Below the pieces are notes generated by a model, which searched no databases, was not told the DNA's origin, and saw only the letters and a list, made by a program, of their open reading frames with translations. A program made the translations under genes and the position numbers. Shown here piece after piece: positions 53,475 through 64,000 of a stretch of 64,000 bases of DNA (the first letter of the stretch is position 1; every line of letters starts with the position of its first letter). The stretch comes from Ananas comosus (lineage: Eukaryota > Streptophyta > Magnoliopsida > Poales > Bromeliaceae), in assembly GCF_001540865.1 (NCBI RefSeq), contig NC_033621.1:6236979-6300978 (forward strand). Direction: 5' to 3'.

Positions 53475-55975
53475 TGTAGCACACTTGACCTTTGCAAATT
53501 GCGAGGTTCGAGTGTTTGATATGGATTCCGAACTTTTTCACACTTGGTGGAAGGTCGTAGATGGTATTCCGACCTAAAAGTTCAATTTCTGAAGTTTTGG
53601 CATTGTCCTGAGAGTTTTCACTCTCGGGGACCGGTCCCTGATAGGAGAGACCGGTCCCCTCAGAATAGTGCTGTGGCAGGACTTGAGGCAACCGGTCTCT
53701 GGCGGGTGAGACTGGTCCCAGAGCGCGACTACGCAGGGAGAGACCGGTCCCATGTGGGGAGAGACCGGTTCCCGAATGTTGGATTTTCGGAGCAGGCTGA
53801 GAGACCGGTCCCAGGTCGGGGAGACCGGTCCTTCAGTCCGAAAACTGCCCATACCTGGGCAGTGCACAGGTTGGATTTTTGAGGGACTTATGTGGATTTT
53901 GTTGCTTCAAAGGGCCTTAAGGCCATTTCCTCACCCTCTCACCCTAATTTCTCTCTCTCACATTCTCTTTACACCCTCTAGAAAGAGAAGAAGAAGGAGA
54001 AGAAGAAGAAGGAGTTGGAGGAGAGCAAGATCTTGAAGCCTTGGAGCATCTTCCTCTCCCTTTTCTCACCATTGGAGGCTTAGGGCTTGCTATTGGGGCT
54101 TTGTGGAGGATAATCTTCAACCCTAGAAGATTTGGAGCTTGTTTTGGGACATCTAGAGAGGTTAGTACCTTGATTCTAGCCTTTGATCCATGTTTTGGTA
54201 GGTTTTACCATATGAAACCCTAGAAATGAGATTTAGGGTTTATTTTGGAAATTTTTGATTTGAGGGCTTTGAAACCTATTTGATGGGTTTAGAACCTTTA
54301 TTTAGGTTGGATTTGAAGAACTCTAACTCCCATTTGGAGCTTGAGAGAGGATTTCTTCACTTGAGGTGAGTTTTCCCCACCTTAGCCTATGTTACTTATT
54401 GATTGAGCTTAGGGTTGATGGTAAGATTCGTTTAACCCTTGTTCCTACATCTTTAGGATGCTAGGAGACTAGCGAACACCTTCGTTGGAGCAAACGAAGG
54501 AGTGCAAGAGTTGTGGTGAGTTTGGCTTTATAAAAACGGGGCGAAATGGTCCCCATGCTTTCTATACTCGTCGTAACGTCATTTTAAGTGCAAATCTATG
54601 CTAAATGGAATTTATGTGAATTTTAGAACACTAAAAATGCATGTGTTATGTATAAGATAATTTTCACTCTATATAGTAGAGCATTCTGGGTATCGTTACA
54701 TGCATTTGAGTAGTGTTCGCACTAGTCGTTTGGAAACATGCTTCATATGTTTAAAGTGGCTCAATTATGTATTTATGAATATTTGGGTTAAGCTTGGACG
54801 TAGTAAATGAAAGTGTCATAAAGAGGCACTTAGACTAGCACACTATGAGACTATTGTATTGAGACTTAGAGATAGGCCATGGACATCTACTACTTTCCAT
54901 GTTTTAGAGATGATAACATAGAGATAGGCCTATGAGAGAGTTGTGACGTATTCCATGTTGTTAAACATGAGGACTTGGCACTTAAGACGGATCTTTTGTT
55001 ACTTGCTATTGTACTCATTCGCACATGCTTGTGAGGGTCGCTCCCTACAAGCCGGCACTCCGGAGATGGCCATCGCGATACATATTCGCCGTGCGGGATT
55101 AGGTGCCGAAGTGGATTGCCATGGGAAAGGTTCATTCCTAGAGTGGGGATGTTGACTACCACGGGGCCATTAGGCTCGGCACCGACCAGACAGCCTACGG
55201 GTGGGTTTCAAGGCCAGACAGCCTTCGTGCGGGTCTCTTCAGATTTGATTTTGAGCATTCATCATGCCATGTGGACATTGATTAGAATAGTAAACAATGA
55301 CATCTTTACTATTTGACTTATGGACATCATACTAGCGATGCTTGGGTACATTCGCATGTGAATAGCTTTCTTACTTATGCTAAATCATGCTAAGTAGAGA
55401 TATCATGTGGTAGCAAATATTCATACTTATTTACTTGTGGTACATATCGTTTTGTTTATATCTGCTTACTGACCCCTTTTTAGTTTGGGCCTAGTGGTGC
55501 ATTTCACTGAAGCCAGTAATTGCCCACTGGGAACTATTATTCAATAGTTCTCACGCCCCCAATTTTATGGTTTTATTTCAGAGCCTTCGGCACTGGCAGA
55601 GGCACGGGATCGTAGCAAGGGAGTCGCGTAGCTAGTTAGCTGGAGCTACTTTTGAGTTTAGGTGATTTGCTCTTTCTTTTATTATTTTAGAGAGAGAGAG
55701 AGATTTTGTACCATGTATGGAGAGACCACCTATGTACTTGTTTAGCTTTTGTATTGGGATTCCTATTGTATTCACTTTATGTTTTTACTTAGTGGACTTA
55801 CTTTTATGTTCTTTTCCTCTATCGTAGCATCTAGATATATTTGCTCTGATACTCCTAGATGTTCTCTTTTTACTGCCTTATTTATCGTTTTATTTTAGAC
55901 GCCTCGTATGTTATAGACATACGGCGAGTCTGGACACGCGCCGGGTGGGCTTCCGCTGGGTCCTGGGGCGTGACA
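53475..55975 (+). repeat. 5' LTR of the Tekay element
   Basis: 2501 bp, tgtagcacac to ggggcgtgaca. It contains the ACCGGT array (53625-53833), a GA-rich stretch near 53977-54030 and a (GA)n near 55690. The frames inside are short and shared with the 3' LTR only by descent. Confidence 0.92.
53625..53833. repeat. ACCGGT palindrome array, 5' LTR
   Basis: Seven ACCGGT cores plus one degenerate copy (gagactggtcc), mostly as agaccggtccc, 150-358 bp into the LTR. Confidence 0.85.
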
Positions 55976-55983
55976 GATTAGTT

Positions 55984-55995
55984 TGGCATCAGAGC
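55984..55995 (+). promoter_or_regulatory. Primer-binding site
   Basis: tggcatcagagc, one base from the initiator tRNA-Met complement tggtatcagagc, eight bases after the LTR end. Confidence 0.85.
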
Positions 55996-56314
55996 CTAGG
56001 GTTGAGTCTTAGTGGACCTAGCAAACCTTAAACCGGTTGAACTATAGGAAATAGGTTCATGAGAGACGAGGTCTATTTGACTTGTAAGCGAAAGTATCGT
56101 GATTGGGTATCTTGATAACTCTAGAAAGTGGAGTTAAATTGAAGTGTATAGTTCCTAACTTCGCGGAGGGTTCCGTTGGCGGCCGACAACGTAACATCGG
56201 GAGTTAGTAGTGAAGCACACTTCATTATTTTCGCATAATTTGGGGTATTATCTGCTTAAGCGGGGATACGATAGCGTGGGTTACTAACTTATGCTTTTAT
56301 GATGTTGTAGTGAG

Positions 56315-57597
56315 ATGCCGATCACTCGCTCCCAATCTACCGGAGCAGATAATGCGGCACATCTTGAGGAGGTCGGGACCTCCTCTATCTTCGGATCCGG
56401 CGAGGTCCGAGAGTTGAGGGGCCAGCTTGCGGCACTCACTGATATGGTGGCACAAGAGACGGAGGCGGCGCGCCGACAGGAGGCGCAGATGAAGCGCTTG
56501 GAGGATCTCCTACTTCAGCAGGCTACTGCTCGAGAGACTCAGGCCCCTACATCGCCAGCACCAGTTGTGGACGTGGCACCGAGGGTGCCGTCACCCACGC
56601 ACGGTTCTTCACGGGCAGCACCCGTGGTTGTACCCCGGGAGGAGGACATAGTGGCACCACCGGCTCAGGCGCCACCGACAGGGGCAGTTTTTCCCGTGAC
56701 GATTTCTGCTGAGGAAAGGGACAGACTGATGGAGCGCCTCAATGAGTTCAGGAGGCGCAGTCCACGTATCTTCGACGGTGAGAAGGTCCACCACTGGATC
56801 GTGGAGAAGTGGTTGATGCATATGGAGAAGCTCTTCCGCGACACCTTCGTGGAGGAGAGTGATCGAGTTTGGCTCGCCGCACACTATTTGGACGGCGAGG
56901 CCTACCGCTGGTGGTTAGATCTCTAGGAGAACCCCAGTACTGATTTGGCGGCTATTACTTGGAAGATGTTCAAGGAGCTTCTTTTGGCCACTACTTCCCG
57001 ACTAGCGTCAAGAGGAAGATAGAGTAGGACTTGGGCAACTTGCGCCAAGGAGATCGAACTGTAGCCGAGTACGAGCGGGAGTTTTCTCGACTTCTACACT
57101 GCGTGCTTTTCATTGTGCGAGACGACGAGGACAAGGCCCGCAATTTCGAGCGAGGGTTGCGACCGTCGATTTTTCGGTTCGTGCAATCCTCTAACCTCCA
57201 GACCTACCGGGAGGTGGTGGATCGCGCGCTCATAGTGGAGAGCGGCGCAACAGATGTCCAGGAGCGGCGCGAGGCGATGGACAAAGATAAGGCCAAGAGG
57301 CTTGCGGTGGAGGGTGCGAGCCAGACGCACTCTAGGAGGCCACCGAAGCATCCTAGGAGCCAGCAGCGTGGGCGCGGCTCAGTAGCGCAGCGAGGAGGTT
57401 CTGACTGTCGTCGGCCTTCCCCGTGTGTGAACTGCGGTGGTCCCCATTACCCACCGCAGTGTCCGCAGCGGGCGGGCAGGTGCTTCCAGTGTGGCCAGGA
57501 GGGCCACGTTCAGACCAAGTGCCCGAGAGGTTCTTCACCGGCACTGTCGACGGCATCAGCACCGGCTCTACCAGCCGTCAGCCACGGGACTCCGTAG
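56315..57597 (+). pseudogene. Tekay gag (capsid and zinc knuckle), broken
   Basis: The first frame (56315-56926) starts MPITRSQSTGADN, has a coiled stretch (RELRGQLAALTDMVAQETEA) and the gag core FDGEKVHHWIVEKW with DGEAYRWW. It stops at a TAG (56924). A frame change near 56985 and a second TAG at 57025 follow. The rest (57031-57597) carries the capsid tail and two zinc-binding boxes, CVNCGGPHYPPQC and CFQCGQEGHVQTKC (CCHC). A TAG at 57595 separates it from the protease in the same frame. It cannot make a complete Gag. Confidence 0.88.
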
Positions 57598-57645
57598 ACA
57601 CAGTACCAGCCTGGGCGGCCACCCATCCAGAGCGAGAGCGAGGGA

Positions 57646-58155
57646 TTGCGACAGGCCCCGAGTGGGCGATTGTATGCCGCTCAGACCGAGGAGGCGGCAG
57701 CAGCCGAGGATGTGGTTGCAAGTATCATTTTACTTGATGGCATTAGAGTTCGTGCTTTATTTGATACTGGTGCATCGCATTTATTTATAGATCGGCTATT
57801 TGCCGAGTTGCATGGTATCCCTTCGGTTTTCTTGTTGCATCTGGGACATATTGTAGTACCCGACCACACTCTGGATATTAGAGAACATTGCCCTAGTTGC
57901 CCTGTTCGGGTAGGAGATTGGATCATGCCCGTAGATTTGCTAGCTCTGCGCAAGCTAGGAAATTTCGATGTGGTCTTGGGTATGGATTGGCTAACCAAGT
58001 ACTACGCCACCATCGATTGCAAGAATCGCACGGTTACTTTTTGAGAACCGGGGCAGACTGAGGTTGTGTTTAGAGGATGCCGGAGTTCGCTTTTTGCGAT
58101 GTCGATCAGCTCGTCTCGAGCTAGGTAGCTGATCAGCCGAGGATGTGTAGCCTAC
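57646..58155 (+). pseudogene. Tekay aspartic protease region
   Basis: It continues the gag frame. DTGASH at about 57760 is the catalytic motif of retroviral-type aspartic proteases, followed by VLGMDWL near 57975, the second conserved block. A TGA at 58042 and a TAG near 58126 interrupt the link to reverse transcriptase. Confidence 0.85.
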
Positions 58156-58788
58156 TTGGCTAGTGTTGTGTTGAGGGGCGAGGATGACACCCCTAGGATT
58201 GAGGATATCCTGGTGGTACGAGAGTTTCAGGACGTGTTTCCAACTGAGCTACTGGGTATGCCACCCGATAAGGAGATCGAGTTTATGGTAGATCTCGTCC
58301 CTGGGACTACTCCAATCTCGAAGGCACCCTGTAGAATGGCACTGGCGGAGCTGAGGGCACAGCTACAGGATCTGTTGGACAAGGGTTTTATTCGACCGAG
58401 CGTATTGCCGTGGGGAGCACCAGTTCTGTTTGTCAAGAAAAGGGGCGGATCACTTTGCCTATGTGTGGACTATCATGAACTTAATAAAGTCACGATCAAG
58501 AATAAGTATTCGTTGCCGAGGATCGATGGCTTGTTTGATCAGCTTCAGAGATCGTGTGTGTATTCCAAGATAGACTTGCAGTCGGGATACCACCAATTGA
58601 AGATCAAATCCGAGGATGTATCGAAGATGGCTTTTAAAACACGGTATGGACATTACGAGTTCACTGTTATGCCGTTCCGGCTTACTAATGCCCCGGCAGC
58701 TTTTATGGATCTGATGAACAATGTTTTTAAGCCTTATCTGTACAGGTTCGTCGTGGTGGTCATCGACGACATTTTGGTTTATTCCTGA
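58156..58788 (+). pseudogene. Tekay reverse transcriptase, fingers and palm
   Basis: Typical blocks in order: [71 protein letters not shown]-like [10 protein letters not shown] and [10 protein letters not shown] with the catalytic DD. The frame is open for 210 codons and ends at a TGA (58786) just after the catalytic box; the same frame continues at 58813. Confidence 0.9.
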
Positions 58789-59475
58789 AGCGATGCGGAT
58801 CATGAGGAGCATTTGAGGCTTGTACTTCAAATATTTCGGAGAAAGGAGCTTTATGCCAAGCTGAAAAAGTGTGAATTTTGGCTTCGAGAGGTAGCCTTCC
58901 TTGGACATTTGATATCGGGATTGGGTATAGCCGTGGATCCTAAGAAAATTAAGGCTATCAAGGATTGGCAGAGACCGACGAGCGTTACGAAGATCCGGAG
59001 TTTCCTTGGACTGGCCGGTTACTACCGGAGATTTGTCGAGGGGTTCGCTAAGCTATCTACTCCCCTCACGAGGCTTACGCATAAAGGTGTCAAGTTCATC
59101 TGGAATGATGCGTGTGAAAGAAGCTTCCAAGAGTTGAAGCAGAGACTGACGACCGCCCCGATCTTGACCCTACTCGTGGCTGGAGCAGGGTATGTGATTT
59201 ATAGTGATGCTTCACATAATGGATTGGGCTGTGTTTTGATGCAGGACGGCAAGGTGATTGCGTATGCTTCTTGCAAACTAAAGGAATATGAAAAGAATTA
59301 CCCTACGCACGATTTGGAGTTGGCGGCCATAGTCTTCGCATTGAAGTTATGGCGCCACTACTTGTATGGCGAGCGGTGTGAAGTATACACGGATCACAAG
59401 AGCCTCAAATACCTGTTCTCAGAAGGAGTTGAACTTGAGACAGCACAGATGATTGGAGCTGCTCAAGAATTATGA
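58789..59475 (+). pseudogene. Tekay RT thumb and RNase H
   Basis: [17 protein letters not shown] and [20 protein letters not shown] mark the end of reverse transcriptase. RNase H follows with [31 protein letters not shown] and [11 protein letters not shown], holding the expected acidic residues. A frame change near 59450 disrupts the linker to integrase. Confidence 0.9.
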
Positions 59476-60626
59476 TTTGACTATTCTTTACCACCCGGGC
59501 AAGGCTAACGTGGTGGCGGATGCGCTAAATAGAAAATCAACGAAAAACTTAGCGATGCATGTTGTTACTCAACCGCAGTTGATCGAGCAGATGAAGTGGT
59601 TGGAGTTGGAGGTCGTGATTCCAGATACGCCTTTGAGATTGATGATTTTGGTGGCGCAACCTACACTTTTGGATAGAATTAAAGAGAAGCGAGCTTCCGA
59701 TGTGGAGTTGCAAAAGGTTCGAGATAAAATGGTTGATGGTTGCACCGGCAACTTTCTTGTGGATGACCAAGGAGTGATGCATTTCCGTGGACGGATTTGT
59801 ATACCGGCGGATTTGGGAATTAAAGAGGATATTCTTCAAGAAGCGCACCGAGCGCCCTATGCTATACATCCGGGAGGCAGCAAAATGTACAAGGACTTGA
59901 AGTTGCTTTATTGGTGCCCCGGGATGAAAAAGGACGTTGGCGAGTTTGTAGCTCGTTGTCTAACTTGCCAACAAGTGAAGGCTCAGCATCGATTACCGGC
60001 GGGAAAACTTCAGAGTTTGCATATTCCCATGTGGAAGTGGGAGAAGATCACCATGGACTTCGTGACTAGGTTGCCCCGCTCTCAGGCCGGGCATGACGCT
60101 ATATAGGTGATCGTGGATAGGTTGACGAAGTCGGCACACTTCATACCTACTCATACTACTTAGACCCGGAGAGAAGCTCGCACAAGTGTACCTTGATGAG
60201 ATTGTGCGCCTTCACATCGATAGTATCGGATCGAGACACTCGGTTTGTGTCTCACTTTTGGAGGAGCCTACGGGACGCCCTAGGCACTCGATTAGACTTT
60301 AGCACTGCTTTCCACCCTCAGAGTGATGGGCAGTCGGAGCGCACCATTCAGACTTTAGAGTATATGCTCCGAGCATGTGTGATAGACTTCCAGCGAGGAT
60401 GGTCGCAACATCTACCTATGGCTGAGTTTGCTTATAACAACAGTTATTAAGAGAGCATCAAGATGGCGCCGTTTGAAGCACTTTATGGACGGAAGTGTAG
60501 ATCGCCACTTCATTGGAGTGAAGTCGGTGAGAGATTGGCATTAGGCCCTGATGTGCTCCAGGAAGCTGAGGACAAGGTTCGAATTGCCCGACTAGAGGGA
60601 TCAAGAGATTCGGGATTCGGGGTAAG
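59453..60626 (+). pseudogene. Tekay integrase, broken
   Basis: HPGKANVVADALNRKS closes RNase H. The zinc-binding part has HRAPYAIHPGG and ARCLTCQQVK (HHCC). The catalytic core has TMDFV, then IVSDRDTRF and [13 protein letters not shown] (D, D, E). Breaks: TAG at 60104, TAG near 60161, a frame change near 60215, TAA at 60448 after AYNNSY, and a frame change with apparent internal loss near 60590. APFEALYGRKC near 60467 is still recognisable. Confidence 0.87.
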
Positions 60627-60986
60627 TTGAGCCCCCGTTTCGTTGGACCGTATGAGATTTTGGAGCGTGTAGGTCCGGTAGCGTATCGACTTGCTCTACC
60701 ACCGAACCTATCGAGCTTGCACAACGTCTTTCATGTATCGGTCCTTCGGAAGTACGTCTTCGACCCTACTCATGTATTGGATGCTACACCTGTGGAGTTG
60801 CGAGACGACTTGAGCTTCGAGGAGCAACCGGTGAGGATTTTAGCTCGCGAGGTGAAGAAACTGCGGAATCGGGATATTCCGTATGTGAAGGTTCTTTGGA
60901 GCAACCACAGGGAGTGGGAGGCCACGTGGGAGCTAGAGAGCGCGCTGCGGGAGCGCTATCCCCATCTTTTTCAGATGGAGCTTTGA
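60627..60986 (+). pseudogene. Tekay integrase C-terminus with chromodomain
   Basis: [20 protein letters not shown] is the GPY/F module. [20 protein letters not shown] followed by [16 protein letters not shown] is the chromodomain that defines chromoviruses and is thought to steer insertion to particular chromatin. Intact frame of 119 codons, ending 54 bp before the 3' LTR, but separated from the rest by a frameshift. Confidence 0.88.
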
Positions 60987-61028
60987 GGTATGCGTTGCTT
61001 TTGAGTTTCGCGGACGAAACTCCTTTTT

Positions 61029-61040
61029 AGGAGGGGTGAA
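61029..61040 (+). promoter_or_regulatory. Polypurine tract
   Basis: aggaggggtgaa directly before the 3' LTR, the usual start site of plus-strand DNA synthesis. Confidence 0.85.
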
Positions 61041-63417
61041 TGTAGCACACCGGACCTTTGCAAATTGCGAGGTTCGAGTGTTTGATATGGATTCCGAACT
61101 TTTCCACACTTGGTGGAATGTCGTAGATGGTATTCCGACCTAAAATTTCGATTCCTGGAGTTTTGGCATTGTCCTGAGAGTTTTCACTCTCGGGGACCGG
61201 TCCCTGATAGGAGAGACCGGTCCCCTCAGAATAGTGCTGCGGCAGTACTTGAGGCAACCGGTCCCTGGCGGGTTAGACCGATCCCCGAGTGCGACTACGC
61301 GGGGAGAGACCGGTCCCATACGGGGAGAGACCGGTTCCCGAACGTTGGATTTTCGGGGCAGGCTGAGAGACCGATCCCAGGTCGGGGAGACCGGTCCCTC
61401 AGTCCGAAAACTGCCCAGACCAGGGCAATGCACATGTTGGATTTTTGAGGGACTTATGTGGATTTTGTTGCTTCAAAGGGCTTTAAGGCCATTTCCTCAC
61501 CCTCTCACCCTCATTCACTCCCTCACATTCTCTCTACACCCTCTAGAAAGAGAAGAAGAAGGAGAAGAAGAAGGAGTTGGAGGAGAGTAAGATCTTGAGG
61601 CCTTGGAGCATCTTCCTCTCCCTTTTCTTACCATTGGAGGCTTAGGGCTTGCTATTGGGGCTTTGTGGAGGATAATCTTCAACCCTAGAAGATTTGGAGG
61701 TTGTTTTGGGACCTCTAGAGAGGTTAGTATCTTGATTCTAGCCTTTGATCCATGTTTTGGTAGGTTTTACCATATGAAACCCTAGAAACGAGATTTAGGG
61801 TTTATTTTGGAAAATTTTGATTTGAGGGCTTTGAAACCTAATTGATGGGTTTAGAACCTTTATTTAGGTTGGATTTGAAGAACTCTAACTCCCATTTGGA
61901 GCTTGAGAGAGGATTTCTTCACTTGAGGTGAGTTTTCCCCACCTTAGCCTATGTTACTTATTGATTGAGCTTAGAGTTGATTGTAAAGTTCGTTTAACCC
62001 TTGTTCCTATATCTTTAGGGTGCCAGGAGACTAGCGGACACCTTCGTTGGAGCAAACGAAGGAGTGCAAGAGTTGTGGTGGGTTTGGCTTAATGAAAACG
62101 GGGCGAAATGGCCCCCATGCTTTCTGTACTCGTCGTAACGTCATTTTAAATGTAAATGTATGCTAAATAAAATTTATGTGAATATTAGAACACTTAAAAT
62201 GTATGTGTTATGTATAAGATAATTTTCACTCTATATAGTAGAGCATTCTGGGTATCGTTACATGCATTTAAGTAGTGTTCACACTAGTCGTTTGGAAACA
62301 TGCTTCATATGTTTAAAGTGGCTCAATTATGTATTTATGAACATTTGGGTTAAGCTTGGACTTAGTTAATGAAAGTGTCATAAAGGGGCACTTAGACTAG
62401 CACACTATGAGACTATTGTATTGAGACTTAAAGATAGGCCATGGACATCTACTACTTTCCATGTTTTAGACACGATAACATAGAGATAGGCCTATGAGAG
62501 AGTTGTGACGTATTCCATGTTGTTAGACATGAGGACTTGGTACTTGAGACGGATCTTTTGTTACTTGCCATTGTGCTCATTTGCACATACTTGTGAGGGT
62601 CGCTCCCTACAAGCCGGCACTCTGGAGATGGCCATCGCGATACATATTCGCCGTGCGGGATTGGGCGCCGAAGTGGATTGCCGTGGGACAGGCTCATTCC
62701 CAGGGTGGGGATGATGACTACCACGGCGCCATTAGGCTCGGCACCGGCCAGACAGCCTACGGGTGGGTCTCAGGGCCAGACAGCCTTCAGGCGGGTCTTT
62801 TCAGATTTGATTTTGAGCATTCATCATGCCATGTGGATATTGATTAGAATAGTAAACAATGATATCTTTACTATTTGACTTATGGACATCATACTAGCGA
62901 TGCTTGGGTACATTCGCACGTGAATAGCTTTCTTACTTATGCTAAATCATGCTAAGTAGAGATATCATGTGGTAGCAAATATTCATACTTATTTACTTGT
63001 CGTACATATCGTTTTGTTTATATCTGCTTACTGACCCCTTTTTAGTTTGGGCCTAGTGGTGCATTTTTCTGAATCCAGTAATTGCCCACTGGGAACTATT
63101 ACTCAATACCTCTCACGCCCCCCGTTTTATGGTTTTATTTCAGAGCCTTCGGCACCGGCGGAGGCAGGGATCGCGGCAAGGGAGTCGCGTAGCTAGTTTG
63201 CTTGGAGCTACTTTTGAGCTTAGGTGGTTTGCTCTTTTTTTTTATTATTTTAGAGAGAGAGAGAGATTTTGTACCATGTATGAAGAGACCACCTATGTAC
63301 TTGTTTAGCTTTTGTATTGTGATTCCTATTGTATTCACTTTATATTTTTACTTAGTGGACTCCTAGATGTTCTCTTTTTACTGCCTTATTTATCGTTTTA
63401 TTTTAGACGCCTTATAT
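61041..63417 (+). repeat. 3' LTR of the Tekay element, main part
   Basis: It matches the 5' LTR from tgtagcacac on, with its own ACCGGT array at 61190-61402. Compared with the 5' LTR it lacks 55 bp (5' LTR positions 55799-55853), with act at both edges of the loss. It stops at 63417, where an inverted LTR end begins. Confidence 0.9.
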
Positions 63418-63745
63418 TGTCACGCCCCGGGACCCAACGAAAGCCCGCCCGGCGCGTGCCCAGACCCGCCATATGTCTACAACATATAAGGCGTCTAAAA
63501 ACAACGATGATAAGAGCAATAATAAAAGACATCTAGGAGTATCAGAGCATAGAAAATGTCTAATTGCTAACAACAAGGGATAAAGTTCAAACTGTAAGTC
63601 CACTAAATAAAACATAAAGTAAATACAATAGGAAATCCCAAAGACAAGTACTATGAGTAGATACATAGGTGGTCTCTATACAGGGTACAAAAACTCTCAC
63701 TCTCTCAACTACAAAAGAAAGAGTAAACCACCTAGGCAAGTAAGC
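63418..63745 (-). mobile_element. Inverted LTR end inserted in the 3' LTR
   Basis: tgtcacgccccgggaccc is the complement of a cgtgaca LTR end. The complement of the next 320 bp follows the last part of the Tekay LTR (ctcctagatgtc, tttagtggactta, accacctatgta). It ends at the single N, so a minus-strand relative probably inserted here and most of it is missing from the assembly. Confidence 0.78.
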
Positions 63746-63746
63746 N

Positions 63747-63784
63747 TGGACACGCGCCGGGCGGGCTTCCGTTAGGTCCTGGGG
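63747..63784 (+). repeat. Last part of the Tekay 3' LTR, truncated
   Basis: tggacacgcgccgggcgggc to ggtcctgggg matches 55931-55968 of the 5' LTR, but the final cgtgaca is missing. Confidence 0.8.
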
Positions 63785-63790
63785 AAAAAC

Positions 63791-64000
63791 AGGTATTAAC
63801 AGAAAAATTTTATGTAATTTATCCAAAAATAAAATTGAACTATAAAGATGAAACAACTAGGCCTCGAAACTTATGTATTACACACTCGTTAATAAATCTC
63901 GCGTCGAATCGGACACACCAATATTCATATTGGACCCGTGCTAGAAATATAATAATATCTTGACAGAATTATATTTTATATAAATATATATAATAGATTA
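63791..64000. repeat. Second copy of the upstream flank
   Basis: It matches 52846-53055, including the end of the Mutator-like MITE. It is joined to the truncated LTR, with a few A residues between. Confidence 0.9.

Larger units (their letters stand above)
53475..63784 (+). mobile_element. Del/Tekay-type Ty3/gypsy chromovirus, nearly full length, inactive
   Basis: The LTRs are 53475-55975 and 61041-63417 plus 63747-63784. Between them lie a primer-binding site, gag with a zinc knuckle, protease, RT, RNase H, integrase and a C-terminal chromodomain, in gypsy order. Long LTRs plus a chromodomain place it in the Tekay/Del lineage. Stops and frameshifts interrupt every gene. LTR divergence is about 5-6 percent by eye over the first 400 bp. 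The 3' LTR is disturbed by an inverted LTR piece and a single N, and it lacks the final cgtgaca, so no target duplication can be matched to aaaat at 53470-53474. Confidence 0.9.

Overview
The window is plant nuclear DNA, almost certainly from a commelinid-type monocot. The one intact host gene is intronless and very GC-rich, as genes of grasses, palms, gingers and pineapple often are, and it sits in AT-rich intergenic DNA packed with LTR retrotransposons, MITEs, SINEs, CACTA, hAT, Harbinger-like and Mutator-like elements. The species cannot be fixed from the sequence; a pineapple-like genome is only a guess. I found no bacterial, organellar, rRNA, tRNA or CRISPR features.

Layout. 1-9.5 kb: a minus-strand Ty1/copia reverse-transcriptase gene broken by a Ty3/gypsy solo LTR (61-2728, TSD caaca), a 3.6 kb decayed copia-like block with a 25-N gap, and a minus-strand gypsy 3' LTR (6773-9416). 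9.5-16.9 kb: copia LTR, AT-rich DNA, a Harbinger-like element (11675-12986), a probable Helitron end, a MITE and a SINE. 16.9-21.5 kb: a CACTA element (TSD gta). It encloses part of a TAT/Ogre-type gypsy element that carries an antisense, intron-containing plant-mobile-domain (PMD) gene. 21.5-31 kb: AT-rich DNA, MITEs and a three-level nest, in which a Mutator-like element (24673-30922) holds a gypsy LTR that holds a deleted copia element (26825-30579, TSD ccggt). 31-44 kb: a deleted TAT-type element (31065-32817, TSD gatct), a cluster of fold-back MITEs, a second gypsy solo LTR (35634-38521, TSD atttc), a SINE with a 21 bp TSD, a hAT element (39943-40481, TSD cacgtaat) and a 1.2 kb direct duplication. 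44-49 kb: a duplicated segment in which one copy carries LTR insertions and the other keeps an empty site. 49-51.4 kb: the host gene, a group D MAP kinase kinase (MKK7/MKK9-like). 51.6-64 kb: two MITEs, a Helitron end and a nearly full-length Del/Tekay-type chromovirus (53475 to about 63784) with 2.5 kb LTRs and a dead gag-pol.

The only gene likely to work for the plant is the MAP kinase kinase. G-box/ABRE-like sites and a TATA box lie upstream and a MITE about 0.6 kb downstream. The rest is layered transposon sequence. Target-site duplications give the order of insertion, and stops of the kind made by C-to-T change mark ageing.

Nine isolated single Ns are scattered through the window. Several separate sequences that are repeated elsewhere in the window, so they look like collapsed assembly gaps or haplotype joins. 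Structures that cross them (16.9-21.5, 31.6, 41.8, 46.7 and 63.7 kb) should be read with that in mind.
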